A stretch of DNA of 64,000 nt, from NCBI RefSeq assembly GCF_002614725.1, contig NZ_MRZN01000006.1:89288-153287 (forward strand), written 5' to 3'. The notes below the pieces were generated by a model that was not told the DNA's origin, did no database searches, and worked only from the letters and a program-made list of their open reading frames with translations. This document shows positions 8,954 to 17,366 of this stretch, piece by piece. Made by a program: the position numbers and the translations under genes. The stretch's first letter is position 1; each line of letters begins with the position of its first letter. This DNA is from Staphylococcus edaphicus (GTDB lineage Bacteria; Bacillota; Bacilli; Staphylococcales; Staphylococcaceae).

Positions 8954-10138
8954 TTACTTCTGAAGTGATTGTTCAATTGTATGATTGCGACCTGCTTGTG
9001 AACCAAATAAAGTAATGATAACCGCTGTGAGTAATAAAATACATAAAGAAGCCATCCAAGTACCAGTCACGTCATGTAAAATACCAAATAGCAATGGACC
9101 AGTGGCCGCAAATAAATAACCAATAGACTGCGCCATTCCAGATAGTTTTGCTGCTGTTTGACTATGTTCTGTCCGCAGACTAAAGAAGGTATTTACAAGG
9201 CCAAATGCAATTCCTCCAGCAACACCTATCAAGATAGTTGAGATAATTGCTAACTTCGGTATTAATAACATAATTAACACACCAACAATAAAAAATAATC
9301 CCGTCACAAAAGTCAATAAAAACTGGGATTTCATCTTAGTCGCAAATATAGGGGTGATAAACGTAAACGGAATAATTGAAATCTGAAGTATGGATAAATA
9401 TACGCCTGCTTCACTGATAGACATGCCACTCTGTGATAAATATGCTGGCATCCAATTAATTAATGAATAAAAAATCAATGATTGGCCACCCATCAATATT
9501 GTAATTTGCCAGGAAACTGGTGACTTCCAAACATTCACACTTTCACGAGGCAATGCTGTAACCATTTCTTGTTTACCTTTCAACTGAAATGACCAAATTA
9601 CCATAGTCACAAGTGTTATGATTCCAATTAAACTTATTGCAATATTATAATTAAATGTTTTGAGCAAAGGGACCGTACCATATGATGATAAACCGCCGAA
9701 TACATTCATAACTACAGTATAATATCCTGTCATGATACCTATATGTAATGGAAATTTTGCTTTAATCACAGCTGGTGCAAGCACATTTCCAAACCCGATA
9801 CCTATACCAATGAGCACTGTTCCTATATACAACCACGACATATCGGTAATTGATCTAACAGCAATACCTATAAAAATTAAGCATAGCGCCAGGAAAATTG
9901 TTTTCTCTAAGCCAAATTGATTGCTTGTTCTTGCAGCAAATAGTGAAATAACAGCAAATGCTAACAAAGGTACAACCGTAACAACACTGACAGCACTGTT
10001 AGACAGCGCTAAGTCTGTTTTGATATCAGGTAAAGCAACACCAATGGACGTGATAGGCGCTCTCAAATTTGCCCCTACTAATAAAATACCTATAAATAAT
10101 AACCAATTAAATGGCTTTGTTTTTCTATAATTTTTCAT
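8954..10138 (-). CDS. CynX/NimT-type MFS transporter
   Basis: A 394-residue, 12-helix major facilitator. The N-terminal GANLRAPITSIGVALPDI segment and the following VSVVTVVPLLAFAVISLFA are characteristic of the CynX/NimT subgroup (cyanate or 2-nitroimidazole transporter-like), whose real substrates are mostly unknown. It diverges from an XRE-cupin regulator across an 86-bp gap, so that regulator very probably controls it. A second pair of the same logic (XRE-cupin with a LysE exporter) occurs near 63 kb. The direction of transport is not determined. Confidence 0.8.
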   Translation of the reverse strand: MKNYRKTKPFNWLLFIGILLVGANLRAPITSIGVALPDIKTDLALSNSAVSVVTVVPLLAFAVISLFAARTSNQFGLEKTIFLALCLIFIGIAVRSITDMSWLYIGTVLIGIGIGFGNVLAPAVIKAKFPLHIGIMTGYYTVVMNVFGGLSSYGTVPLLKTFNYNIAISLIGIITLVTMVIWSFQLKGKQEMVTALPRESVNVWKSPVSWQITILMGGQSLIFYSLINWMPAYLSQSGMSISEAGVYLSILQISIIPFTFITPIFATKMKSQFLLTFVTGLFFIVGVLIMLLIPKLAIISTILIGVAGGIAFGLVNTFFSLRTEHSQTAAKLSGMAQSIGYLFAATGPLLFGILHDVTGTWMASLCILLLTAVIITLFGSQAGRNHTIEQSLQK

Positions 10139-10224
10139 TTTGTACCACCTTGAAGTGTCTATTTTTAAAAGAACACATTATATGGTACGATATGTACGTT
10201 ATATTGTAAATAGGAGAGATCAAA

Positions 10225-10770
10225 TTGTATAATATTCAAAATATAGTAGCAAAAAATATAGCAGATTATCGAAAAAAGCATCAGTTAAGCTTGGATAAAG
10301 TGTCCAGTGCGACAGGTGTCAGTAAAAATATGTTAAGTCAAATAGAAAAAGGTCATTCCAATCCTACTATTACTACCTTATGGAAAATTGCAAATGGACT
10401 TCATATCTCATTGTCGCAGTTAACTTCCTTAAATAATGATGAAGTAGATTTTATAGATGAGTCTGATATTATTCCTATCATTGATGATAAAGTCACTATT
10501 TATCCATATTTTCCCTATGATGATAAAAAACAATTTGAAATGTTTAAAATGGCAATAGAACCTAATGGAAAAATGGACTCAGCTCCTCACCATGCTGGTT
10601 CAGAGGAGTATATCATTGTGAACGAAGGCATCCTTGAAATGGAAATCGATTCAAAAATCTATACAATTAATCATCATCAAGCTTTTCGTTTTAATAGTGA
10701 TGTACCACATAGATATTGTAACCCTGGTGACATCACTGTCGTTTTCACTTCTACAATGTATTATCAATAG
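10225..10770 (+). CDS. XRE-family regulator with C-terminal cupin domain
   Basis: A 181-residue regulator: an N-terminal HTH_3 (about residues 7-61, with GVSKNMLSQIEKGHSNPTITTL as core) and a C-terminal cupin_2 barrel (about residues 105-178, with HHAGSEEYIIVNEG). The start is TTG at 10225, 7 nt after TAGGAGAG; no ATG gives a full HTH. Proteins of this design bind a small metabolite in the cupin and control an adjacent transporter or enzyme. The divergent CynX/NimT-like MFS gene is the obvious target. It is a clear paralogue of the regulator at 62550-63098, sharing HTH layout and the phrase YPYFP before the cupin. Confidence 0.88.
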   Translation: MYNIQNIVAKNIADYRKKHQLSLDKVSSATGVSKNMLSQIEKGHSNPTITTLWKIANGLHISLSQLTSLNNDEVDFIDESDIIPIIDDKVTIYPYFPYDDKKQFEMFKMAIEPNGKMDSAPHHAGSEEYIIVNEGILEMEIDSKIYTINHHQAFRFNSDVPHRYCNPGDITVVFTSTMYYQ

Positions 10771-10792
10771 CTTATTAAAGCTTCCCATTTTA

Positions 10793-10853
10793 AAGCTCCA
10801 CTACTCTTTAGCGCTTTAGTTCTTGTAAGGCGTTTATTGAGCTAGTAGAGCTT
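10793..10853 (+). other. long-loop hairpin after the XRE-cupin gene
   Basis: AAGCTCCACTA (10793-10803) pairs with TAGTAGAGCTT (10843-10853), 11 bp with one G-U, around a 39-nt loop. There is no T-run, so it is not a classic terminator. It could be a transcript 3' end or a small structured RNA. Confidence 0.3.
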
Positions 10854-10940
10854 ATTCATGTGCTTCAGTCGTAATATTCCTCTTTCTATAACACTATATA
10901 AGTTTATTTTAACTATTATAAATTTAACGTTTATGTTCAA

Positions 10941-10992
10941 TTGACACTTTTAAATATGTCAGATATATTGTACATGTAATATATATTTGACA
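10941..10992 (+). promoter_or_regulatory. SigA promoter covered by a 36-bp dyad operator
   Basis: TTGACA (10941-10946), 17-bp spacer, TATATT (10964-10969). A near-perfect inverted repeat runs 10957-10992, centred on TACATGTA: 15 of 18 base pairs match, with TGTCA/TGACA arms. It covers the -10 box and start site of the small XRE gene that follows, the expected place for autorepression. Confidence 0.75.
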
Positions 10993-11015
10993 CACAAGGT
11001 GGCGATGTATTCACT

Positions 11016-11216
11016 ATGAATCATGTAAAACTTTACCGAACCTCAAAGCAAATGTCACAACTTACGCTTGCTCGCGCGGTTGAAGTATCAAGACAAACAA
11101 TCAATATGATTGAAAATAACAAATATAATCCATCATTGAATTTATGTATTAACATAGCGAAAGCTTTAGACGTTACACTCAACGATTTATTTTGGGAGGA
11201 GGATTCATATGAATAG
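11016..11216 (+). CDS. small XRE-family (YozG/Cro-like) regulator
   Basis: A 66-residue protein that is essentially one HTH_3 domain; helix 2-turn-helix 3 is visible as [21 protein letters not shown] (residues 15-35), followed by the [21 protein letters not shown] signature. Such mini-regulators usually repress their own operon. The two next genes overlap or abut it (8-bp overlap with the first), so the three form one transcription unit from the promoter at 10941. The 36-bp dyad over that promoter is the probable binding site. Confidence 0.9.
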   Translation: MNHVKLYRTSKQMSQLTLARAVEVSRQTINMIENNKYNPSLNLCINIAKALDVTLNDLFWEEDSYE

Positions 11217-11733
11217 AAAAGATAAATGGTTATATCAAAATTTCACCGGTTCAATGAGTAGCCCAGATGAATATCAACAACATGAAATTGATAAAACACT
11301 AGCGAAATGCAGTATTATCGGTTTGTACACGCTTATCGCACTCGTTTATTTCTCTATTTTCTTCGACATTGAACGTTCATTTTTATCTCCATTCACTATT
11401 GGCGGGGTATGCTTGCTAATCGTTTTGGGTTGTAGAATGTCTATCAGTAAATTTAGCGCTGAGCCATTAACTATCGAGGTCAGCGATTCAGACGTTTACC
11501 AGAAGTTGCTACGTGAAACTCGCAATAAAAGAATTATTTTCTTAATGATTGCAATAATTTATATGCTTTTAACTGCAACAGTAATCGCACCAATCCTTGC
11601 AGGAAACCGTTTTAATTTTGATATTTTAACTGAGTATAGTACCTATCTACCATTAATTATCATCACCATATTTACGGTTACTAAGGATTCTCGGATAAAA
11701 CTGCTAGATGAAAGGAGTGAACATGATGAATAA
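11209..11733 (+). CDS. small four-helix membrane protein, DUF3278-like
   Basis: A 174-residue protein with a short soluble start ([23 protein letters not shown]) and four predicted membrane helices arranged as two hairpins, with a charged linker near residues 85-105. The DEYQQHEID opening resembles DUF3278-type proteins that occur beside small XRE regulators in Firmicutes; that resemblance is from memory. GGAGGAGG lies 5 nt before the ATG. It overlaps the XRE gene by 8 bp and the next gene by 11 bp, so translation is probably coupled. Function unknown; a sensor, transporter subunit or immunity-type role are all open. Confidence 0.7.
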   Translation: MNRKDKWLYQNFTGSMSSPDEYQQHEIDKTLAKCSIIGLYTLIALVYFSIFFDIERSFLSPFTIGGVCLLIVLGCRMSISKFSAEPLTIEVSDSDVYQKLLRETRNKRIIFLMIAIIYMLLTATVIAPILAGNRFNFDILTEYSTYLPLIIITIFTVTKDSRIKLLDERSEHDE

Positions 11734-12241
11734 CGACAAAATTCTACGTTTAATTCCTAACTTTAGATTTACAGATGAATATGAACGTCAACAACTATTA
11801 CACGATTATGCTAGGTTCTCTCCATGGATTTTTTGGGGTAGTCTTATTGTAGGCACATTAGATTTTTTTATAAATAGCTATCTAGGTCAGCTGCCTGCGT
11901 TAGGTATATTAACTTATATATTCATACTCATCTATTCTGTCATATTAGTCGTTTCTCTTCGTAAGAAAAAAGTAGACACTTTAGAGGTTCATACTGAGGC
12001 ACAATATAAGATCCAATTAAAGAAATTACATAAAAGCAGCCTATTATTCGCAACTATAATGTTTATCATATTCAACCTAAATTATTACTGGATACCATTC
12101 GTCACAGGTTCAGATTTGCCACATCGTTCAGATATTTTAACAAATCTACTTACGACTTTAATTATTGCTTTAATAACTGGCTTTGTCGTCTACGGATTTG
12201 CGAAAAGTAAACTCATTAAAACATATAAAGATAATGCGTAG
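11723..12241 (+). CDS. second small four-helix membrane protein of the XRE operon
   Basis: A 172-residue protein from the ATG at 11723, chosen because AAAGGAGTG lies 4 nt upstream; an earlier in-frame ATG at 11708 overlaps that site. It has the same plan as the preceding protein: a short charged N-terminus (FTDEYERQQLLHDYARF), two helices, a charged linker with EVHTEAQYKIQLKKLHKSS, and two helices. The two therefore look like diverged paralogues that may form a heteromer. I do not recognise a function. Expression should follow the small XRE regulator. Confidence 0.7.
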   Translation: MMNNDKILRLIPNFRFTDEYERQQLLHDYARFSPWIFWGSLIVGTLDFFINSYLGQLPALGILTYIFILIYSVILVVSLRKKKVDTLEVHTEAQYKIQLKKLHKSSLLFATIMFIIFNLNYYWIPFVTGSDLPHRSDILTNLLTTLIIALITGFVVYGFAKSKLIKTYKDNA

Positions 12242-12311
12242 TTAACACTTAATTATTATCTATTAAACGTCTTCATTTGTACCTTTTAATAGATAGTAGT
12301 GATTATAAGTA

Positions 12312-12343
12312 ATGCCCACGTTTGATTAACTAAACGTGGGCAT
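12312..12343. terminator. bidirectional terminator
   Basis: Perfect 12-bp stem ATGCCCACGTTT/AAACGTGGGCAT with 8-nt loop between convergent genes. U-tracts are poor, so it may work as a strong hairpin with partial termination. Confidence 0.65.
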
Positions 12344-12357
12344 TTATATCAATTTAT

Positions 12358-12771
12358 TTATGCTGGTTTTGTATAACTTAAATCCCATCCAATGGCATAC
12401 TTATCAACAAGTTTGGCATATTTCGCTCCCCAAAACATATCGTCAAGTTCCATTTGCACTTCACCGTCTGCTTTTAAATGATTATAGGCACGCGTTAATG
12501 CTTCTTCACTATCAAAATCTAATACAATATATACATTGCGATCTTGTAACATTGTATTATCATCTTTAGGAATATCTGACAGCATAAATATTTGTCCATC
12601 AACTTCTAATTGGCTATGAATAACACGCTCAGGGTCATCAGCAACTTGTTCATTTGCTTCGCCATATGTCATGACACCTTTAATCGTACCTTCTAATATT
12701 TCACTATAAAATTTTAAAGCGTCTCTGCATGTACCATTAAAAAATAAATAAGGTGATACTGTTTTTAACAT
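12358..12771 (-). CDS. PhnB-like VOC-superfamily protein
   Basis: A 137-residue protein of the PhnB/glyoxalase-bleomycin resistance fold. The start VSPYLFFNGTCRDALKFYSEILEG is the standard PhnB opening, and HSQLEVDGQIFMLSDIP and the ending DKYAIGWDLSY complete the family pattern. GAAAGGGG lies 7 nt before the ATG. Members are widespread and mostly uncharacterised; some bind metals, and none is established as an enzyme in staphylococci. It is monocistronic. The old 3-demethylubiquinone methyltransferase label often given to this family is unlikely to be right. Confidence 0.85.
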   Translation of the reverse strand: MLKTVSPYLFFNGTCRDALKFYSEILEGTIKGVMTYGEANEQVADDPERVIHSQLEVDGQIFMLSDIPKDDNTMLQDRNVYIVLDFDSEEALTRAYNHLKADGEVQMELDDMFWGAKYAKLVDKYAIGWDLSYTKPA

Positions 12772-12917
12772 AGTAAAGCCCCTTTCATATTTTATAATAC
12801 TTTGACCTTACCCGACTATTGTAAATCTAGTCATATGATTCAGTTTAAATGACATGCCCCTGACTTATATGCCACTTTTTAGCACGATGCATTCAGTTGT
12901 TAAACATTTAGACTGTG

Positions 12918-13733
12918 CTAAAGAAACTTTTCTATATAAAAAGCAGATTCTTCAATTGATTTGTATTCTGTATTAATGACTGTCGCGTTTAACTTCCTAA
13001 AAACTTCTTCAGCATAGCTTAATTCTTTCCTAATTCGGTCAACACTATTATAGTTTGTCGGTCCGTGTAAACCCAATACTTTAACACGTTCATTACGTAT
13101 ATTTAAAATATACTGTGGACTTGCCGTCAATCCAAAAACTTTTAACTTTTTATGCCGAAAGACTTCATCAGGAATATCCACTTCTGGTACTAGTGGTATG
13201 TTTGCTATCTTATATCCTTTATTTGCCAAATACATACTCAAAGGGGTCTTAGATGTTCTTGAAACACCAACTATCAATGCATCCGCTTCTCCAATGTCTG
13301 TAAAATGTTTACCATCGTCATATTTAACAGAATATTCCATAGCTTCTATTCTTCTAAAATAATTTTCGTCTAATTTACGTAAGGCTCCGCTTTCTAAAAT
13401 TGGCGAACAATTTGTGCGTTGTTGAATAATACCAATTAAGTCAGACATATAATCAACATATGGAATATCTGCTTCTTTTGCAAATTGCTGTCCTACAATA
13501 TTAAATTCAGGATTCACTAATGTTGTTATCACAACTGCCCCACGTGCTTTAGCACTTTTTAAAATATTAATGAGCTCTTCTTCACTTTTGATAAAAGGAA
13601 ACTTTTTTATTTCAATTTGTGATACTTCCGGAAATTGAGTTAGTGTTGCATGTACCATGCGCTGCGCCGTTTCACCTATAGAATCTGAAATAACATATAA
13701 TCTGAGTTGTGGTTCTTTTGAATCACTATACAC
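12918..13733 (-). CDS. pyruvate, phosphate dikinase regulatory protein (PDRP)
   Basis: A bifunctional serine/threonine kinase/pyrophosphorylase that inactivates PPDK by ADP-dependent phosphorylation and reactivates it by phosphate-dependent dephosphorylation. From the GTG at 13733 it is 271 residues, the family's usual length. VISDSIGETAQRMV opens the domain and the P-loop-like GVSRTSKTPLSMYLA lies near residue 156. I chose this GTG because AAAGGTGG sits 8 nt upstream; an ATG at 13859 would add 42 residues lying wholly inside ppdK. It overlaps the 3' end of ppdK by 8 bp, so the enzyme and its regulator are translationally coupled. Confidence 0.9.
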   Translation of the reverse strand: MYSDSKEPQLRLYVISDSIGETAQRMVHATLTQFPEVSQIEIKKFPFIKSEEELINILKSAKARGAVVITTLVNPEFNIVGQQFAKEADIPYVDYMSDLIGIIQQRTNCSPILESGALRKLDENYFRRIEAMEYSVKYDDGKHFTDIGEADALIVGVSRTSKTPLSMYLANKGYKIANIPLVPEVDIPDEVFRHKKLKVFGLTASPQYILNIRNERVKVLGLHGPTNYNSVDRIRKELSYAEEVFRKLNATVINTEYKSIEESAFYIEKFL

Positions 13734-16359
13734 GTGATCGACCACCTTTAACCTCGCTTTGCGCAGTTGATAATAATGCACCAGGTACTCTGAATGGTGA
13801 GCATGAAACATAATCAATATCGATTTGATTAAAGTAATGAATTGATTTATCATCTCCACCTAATTCACCACAAACACCTATTTTAATATTAGGATTAACT
13901 GCTTTAGCTTGTTGCGCAGCTTTTTTGACAAGTTGTCCTACACCATTTTGATCTAAAGTTTGGAATGGATCACGTTCTAGAATACCTTGCTCTAAATATG
14001 AACCTATAAATTTACCAGCATCATCTCTCGAGAATCCAAAAGTCAATTGTGTTAAATCATTCGTTCCAAAGCTAAAGAAATCACACACTTCCGCTAACTC
14101 GTCGGCAATTAGGCATGCTCTCGGCGTTTCAATCATTGTTCCAATGAGATATTGAATTCTATCTCCAGCTTCTTGTTGTAATTGTTCTATCTTTTCAACA
14201 ATTTGATCTTTTAAAATAGTAAATTCTGCTACTGTTGAAACTAAAGGTATCATAATTTCAGGTTGGCATTCGATACCTTGTGCTTTCAAACGCAGTGCAC
14301 TGCTCACTATAGCTTCGGCTTGCATAACATACAATTCAGGATACGTAATCGCAAGACGACAACCTCTATGTCCCAACATTGGGTTTACTTCGTTTAAATT
14401 TTCAATATACTGTTCCAATTCACGTACTGACACATTTAACTGTTCCGCTACATTATTTTTTTCTTCTACAGAACTTGGTAAAAATTCATGAAGTGGTGGA
14501 TCTAACAGTCTAATAATCGTTGGTCTCTCACCAGATAACTTCAATATTGCTTCAAAATCAGTCATTTGATATTGTTGAATTTTATTTAATGCCGCAATAC
14601 GTTTATCTTGTGTATCTGACAAAATAAAGCGACGCATTTCAATCAATCGTTCCGGTCCAAAGAACATATGCTCCGTACGAACAAGACCTATACCTTTAGC
14701 ATTAAACTGATAACCAGTCTGAATATCTTGCGGCGTTTCTGCATTCATTCTAACTTGTAATCTTGCTACATCTTCTGACCATGACATAAATTGTTCAAAA
14801 GCTTCACTGCGCTCTGCTTTCATTGTCGCTACTTCGCCATAATAAATGTCACCTTTCGCACCATCTACCGAAATAACATCACCTTCCTGTAAGGTGCCAC
14901 CTGGATAATGAATTACCTTATCTACAACATTGATTTCAACATCCGAACATCCTGTCACACAACATTTGCCCATTCCTCGTGCTACGACAGCAGCATGTGA
15001 TGTCATACCACCATGTGTTGTAACAATCGCTTCACTTGCAATCATACCTTCAATATCTTCCGGAGAGGTTTCAGGACGCATTAAAATAACTTTATTTCCA
15101 TTTTCAGCTTGTTCTTTCGCAATTTCAGCTGAGAATACAATTTTACCACTGGCTGCTCCAGGACTTGCTGGTAACCCAATTTTAGAAATCGTTGTTGCAT
15201 TTTTAAGTGATTGTTCATCAAAGTTCGGATGCAATAACTGATCAATAGATTTCACTTCAACGTTCAACACTGCTTCTTCTTTTGTAATAATTTCTTCTTC
15301 TACTAAATCTACAGCGATATGAATGGCAGCATTCGCTGTTCGTTTGCCACTTCTCGTCTGTAAAATATATAATTGTTCATTTTCAATTGTAAATTCAATA
15401 TCTTGCATGTCCTTATAGTGCGTTTCAAGACGTTTAGAAACATCAACAAATTGTTGATGTACATGCGGCATTTGCGCTCTTAATGTTTCAATATCTTTAG
15501 GTGTACGGATACCTGCCACTACGTCTTCACCTTGTGCATTTAATAGATACTCTCCAAACAAGTTTGCCTGCCCTGTAACAGGATTACGTGTAAATGCCAC
15601 TCCTGTACCACTACGCTCTCCGCTATTACCAAAAACCATTTCTTGTATATTGACTGCGGTACCAATATCATGGGGTATCTCATTTAACTGACGATATACA
15701 CGCGCACGATCGTTATCCCAAGATTTAAACACAGCTTCAATGGCTTCGGTTAATTGGTTAATTGGTTCTTGTGGAAATGGTTTATATGTTTCTTCTACAT
15801 ACACTTCTTTAAAATGATTGCAAATATCTTGCAAACCTTCAGCTGGAATATCCGCATCACTTTGGTACCCATGTTGTGTCTTATATTGATTGAAATATGT
15901 ATCAAATGCTGCCATCGGAATGCCGTAAACAACCTGTCCAAACATTTGCAACAACCTTCTATAGCAATCATATGCAAAGCGAGAATCATTTGTTTTAGTA
16001 GCTAATTTTTTTACATTTTCATCATTCAAACCTAAATTCAAAATCGTATCCATCATGCCCGGCATAGAAATCTTAGCGCCGCTACGTACAGAAACTAATA
16101 ACAGTGACTCATCCGCAGAAAAAGATTTTTGTATGCGTTGAGATAAAGCATCTAGTTCAATATTCAACTGCTCTAGCAATGTATCAGGAAGTTCTGCATC
16201 ATTTTTTAGATATTCAATACATGCTTCAGTTGTAATAGTGAAACCGTCTGGAACAGGTAAGCCTAAGCTTTTCATCTCTGCTAGATTTGCACCTTTACCC
16301 CCTAATAAATCTTTCATAGATTTTTGTCCTTCATCAAACTTATAAATATATTTAGTCAT
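13726..16359 (-). CDS. ppdK: pyruvate, phosphate dikinase
   Basis: An 877-residue enzyme of typical PPDK length interconverting pyruvate, ATP and Pi with phosphoenolpyruvate, AMP and PPi. Domain order is clear: an N-terminal ATP-grasp nucleotide-binding domain (GGKGANLAEMKSLGLPVPDG, about residues 20-39; SVRSGAKISMPGMMDTILNL near 90), the swivelling phosphohistidine domain with GGMTSHAAVVARGMG (His near 454), and a C-terminal PEP/pyruvate barrel ending with GVCGELGGD. The Thr/Ser beside the catalytic His (TSH) is the site targeted by the overlapping regulator. It probably serves gluconeogenesis or PEP balance. No carbon-catabolite site was found upstream. Confidence 0.96.
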   Translation of the reverse strand: MTKYIYKFDEGQKSMKDLLGGKGANLAEMKSLGLPVPDGFTITTEACIEYLKNDAELPDTLLEQLNIELDALSQRIQKSFSADESLLLVSVRSGAKISMPGMMDTILNLGLNDENVKKLATKTNDSRFAYDCYRRLLQMFGQVVYGIPMAAFDTYFNQYKTQHGYQSDADIPAEGLQDICNHFKEVYVEETYKPFPQEPINQLTEAIEAVFKSWDNDRARVYRQLNEIPHDIGTAVNIQEMVFGNSGERSGTGVAFTRNPVTGQANLFGEYLLNAQGEDVVAGIRTPKDIETLRAQMPHVHQQFVDVSKRLETHYKDMQDIEFTIENEQLYILQTRSGKRTANAAIHIAVDLVEEEIITKEEAVLNVEVKSIDQLLHPNFDEQSLKNATTISKIGLPASPGAASGKIVFSAEIAKEQAENGNKVILMRPETSPEDIEGMIASEAIVTTHGGMTSHAAVVARGMGKCCVTGCSDVEINVVDKVIHYPGGTLQEGDVISVDGAKGDIYYGEVATMKAERSEAFEQFMSWSEDVARLQVRMNAETPQDIQTGYQFNAKGIGLVRTEHMFFGPERLIEMRRFILSDTQDKRIAALNKIQQYQMTDFEAILKLSGERPTIIRLLDPPLHEFLPSSVEEKNNVAEQLNVSVRELEQYIENLNEVNPMLGHRGCRLAITYPELYVMQAEAIVSSALRLKAQGIECQPEIMIPLVSTVAEFTILKDQIVEKIEQLQQEAGDRIQYLIGTMIETPRACLIADELAEVCDFFSFGTNDLTQLTFGFSRDDAGKFIGSYLEQGILERDPFQTLDQNGVGQLVKKAAQQAKAVNPNIKIGVCGELGGDDKSIHYFNQIDIDYVSCSPFRVPGALLSTAQSEVKGGRSRV

Positions 16360-16529
16360 ACTAAATCACCTCAAATAATTATTATGTTATACTAATTTCT
16401 ATAGAGTATGTCATATTAGAACGAAAAAGACAACTAAAAAATTTAACATTATCAAAATATATTTTTATTTTTGTCTATTATTTAAAATTTGCTGCATTTG
16501 CTTAGATACTTTCAGATAAATAAAAAAGC

Positions 16530-16557
16530 CTCAGCAACCGCATAAATTGTTGCTGAG
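16530..16557 (-). terminator. hairpin terminator facing leftward transcripts
   Basis: Perfect 9-bp stem CTCAGCAAC/GTTGCTGAG with 10-nt loop. The T-run is on the minus strand (six A at 16522-16527), with a weaker U-tract rightward. It lies 810 bp beyond the nearest leftward stop codon (17367). Confidence 0.65.
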
Positions 16558-16569
16558 ACCTTTTACATT

Positions 16570-17366
16570 TCACCAGTTTTTGCCCTTTTAAGTAAAAACA
16601 TATGCTAACGTATTTAAATGTATAGCTTCACCGAATATGTTCAATCTACATTAATAAATGATTCATACATGCTATTACTCACAAATGATAACCTTGCTAT
16701 TATTCATTCTATTTCAAATTGTATAATGATAGGTTTTTTAAACTGGTCTTTGGTTTTTATACTGAGGAAATAAAAGTGGGTGAAATAGATAGAATTTAGA
16801 CTATGTGCAATGAGATTTAAAAATATCTGTGCTCGTACTTAAAAGTGGCCGAATCCGTAGATTAAAATGTATTCAAGTAGGTTTATTAATATATAATCAT
16901 TTGAAAAAGTGACAAAAGAGGAATACTTGTTCTTAAAATGAAACAAGCTTAAAAATTTCATTCATATTAACTTTGATATTGCTCAGTTCTTTGCTTTGTA
17001 GTGTAATGAATATTTTCTCGTTAAAACATAGTTACAAAATTAGAAAGTATAATTACTCAATACATATTATGTTCACTTCCCATCTTTTGATAATACATCA
17101 AGTACGATTGATGTGCGTCATTACTTAATAACTCAAAATTGGTACCATTTCTAATCAGGCAAATTCATAGTGGAAACAAAACGTTTTGTATCTATAAAGA
17201 ATTTCATTATAAATTTTATAGAATTATTTAGCAATAACTTAATTTAATTATATTGTTGGTCGTGTAATTTGTAAAGCACTTTTTTGCAGTCACAAAAAAT
17301 ACCATAACGTCTTTAATTATACTAAGCTATTTTATAAATTACTCAGTTCTTAAAATACATGATTAT
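16570..17366. other. 800-bp gene-free region
   Basis: No open frame with a ribosome site and no recognisable RNA gene was found. Very AT-rich. It contains a perfect 14-nt palindrome (17176-17189, ACAAAACGTTTTGT) and ends at a leftward terminator (16530-16557). It could hold an unrecognised small RNA or a decayed gene. Confidence 0.5.

Noticed and set aside
12336..12569. A 77-codon frame antisense to the PhnB-like gene
   Set aside because: Overlaps a well-supported gene and the terminator; no ribosome site.
12874..12921. TTTAGCAC/GTGCTAAA inverted repeat after the PPDK regulator gene as its terminator
   Set aside because: Wide loop and no T-run on the minus strand.
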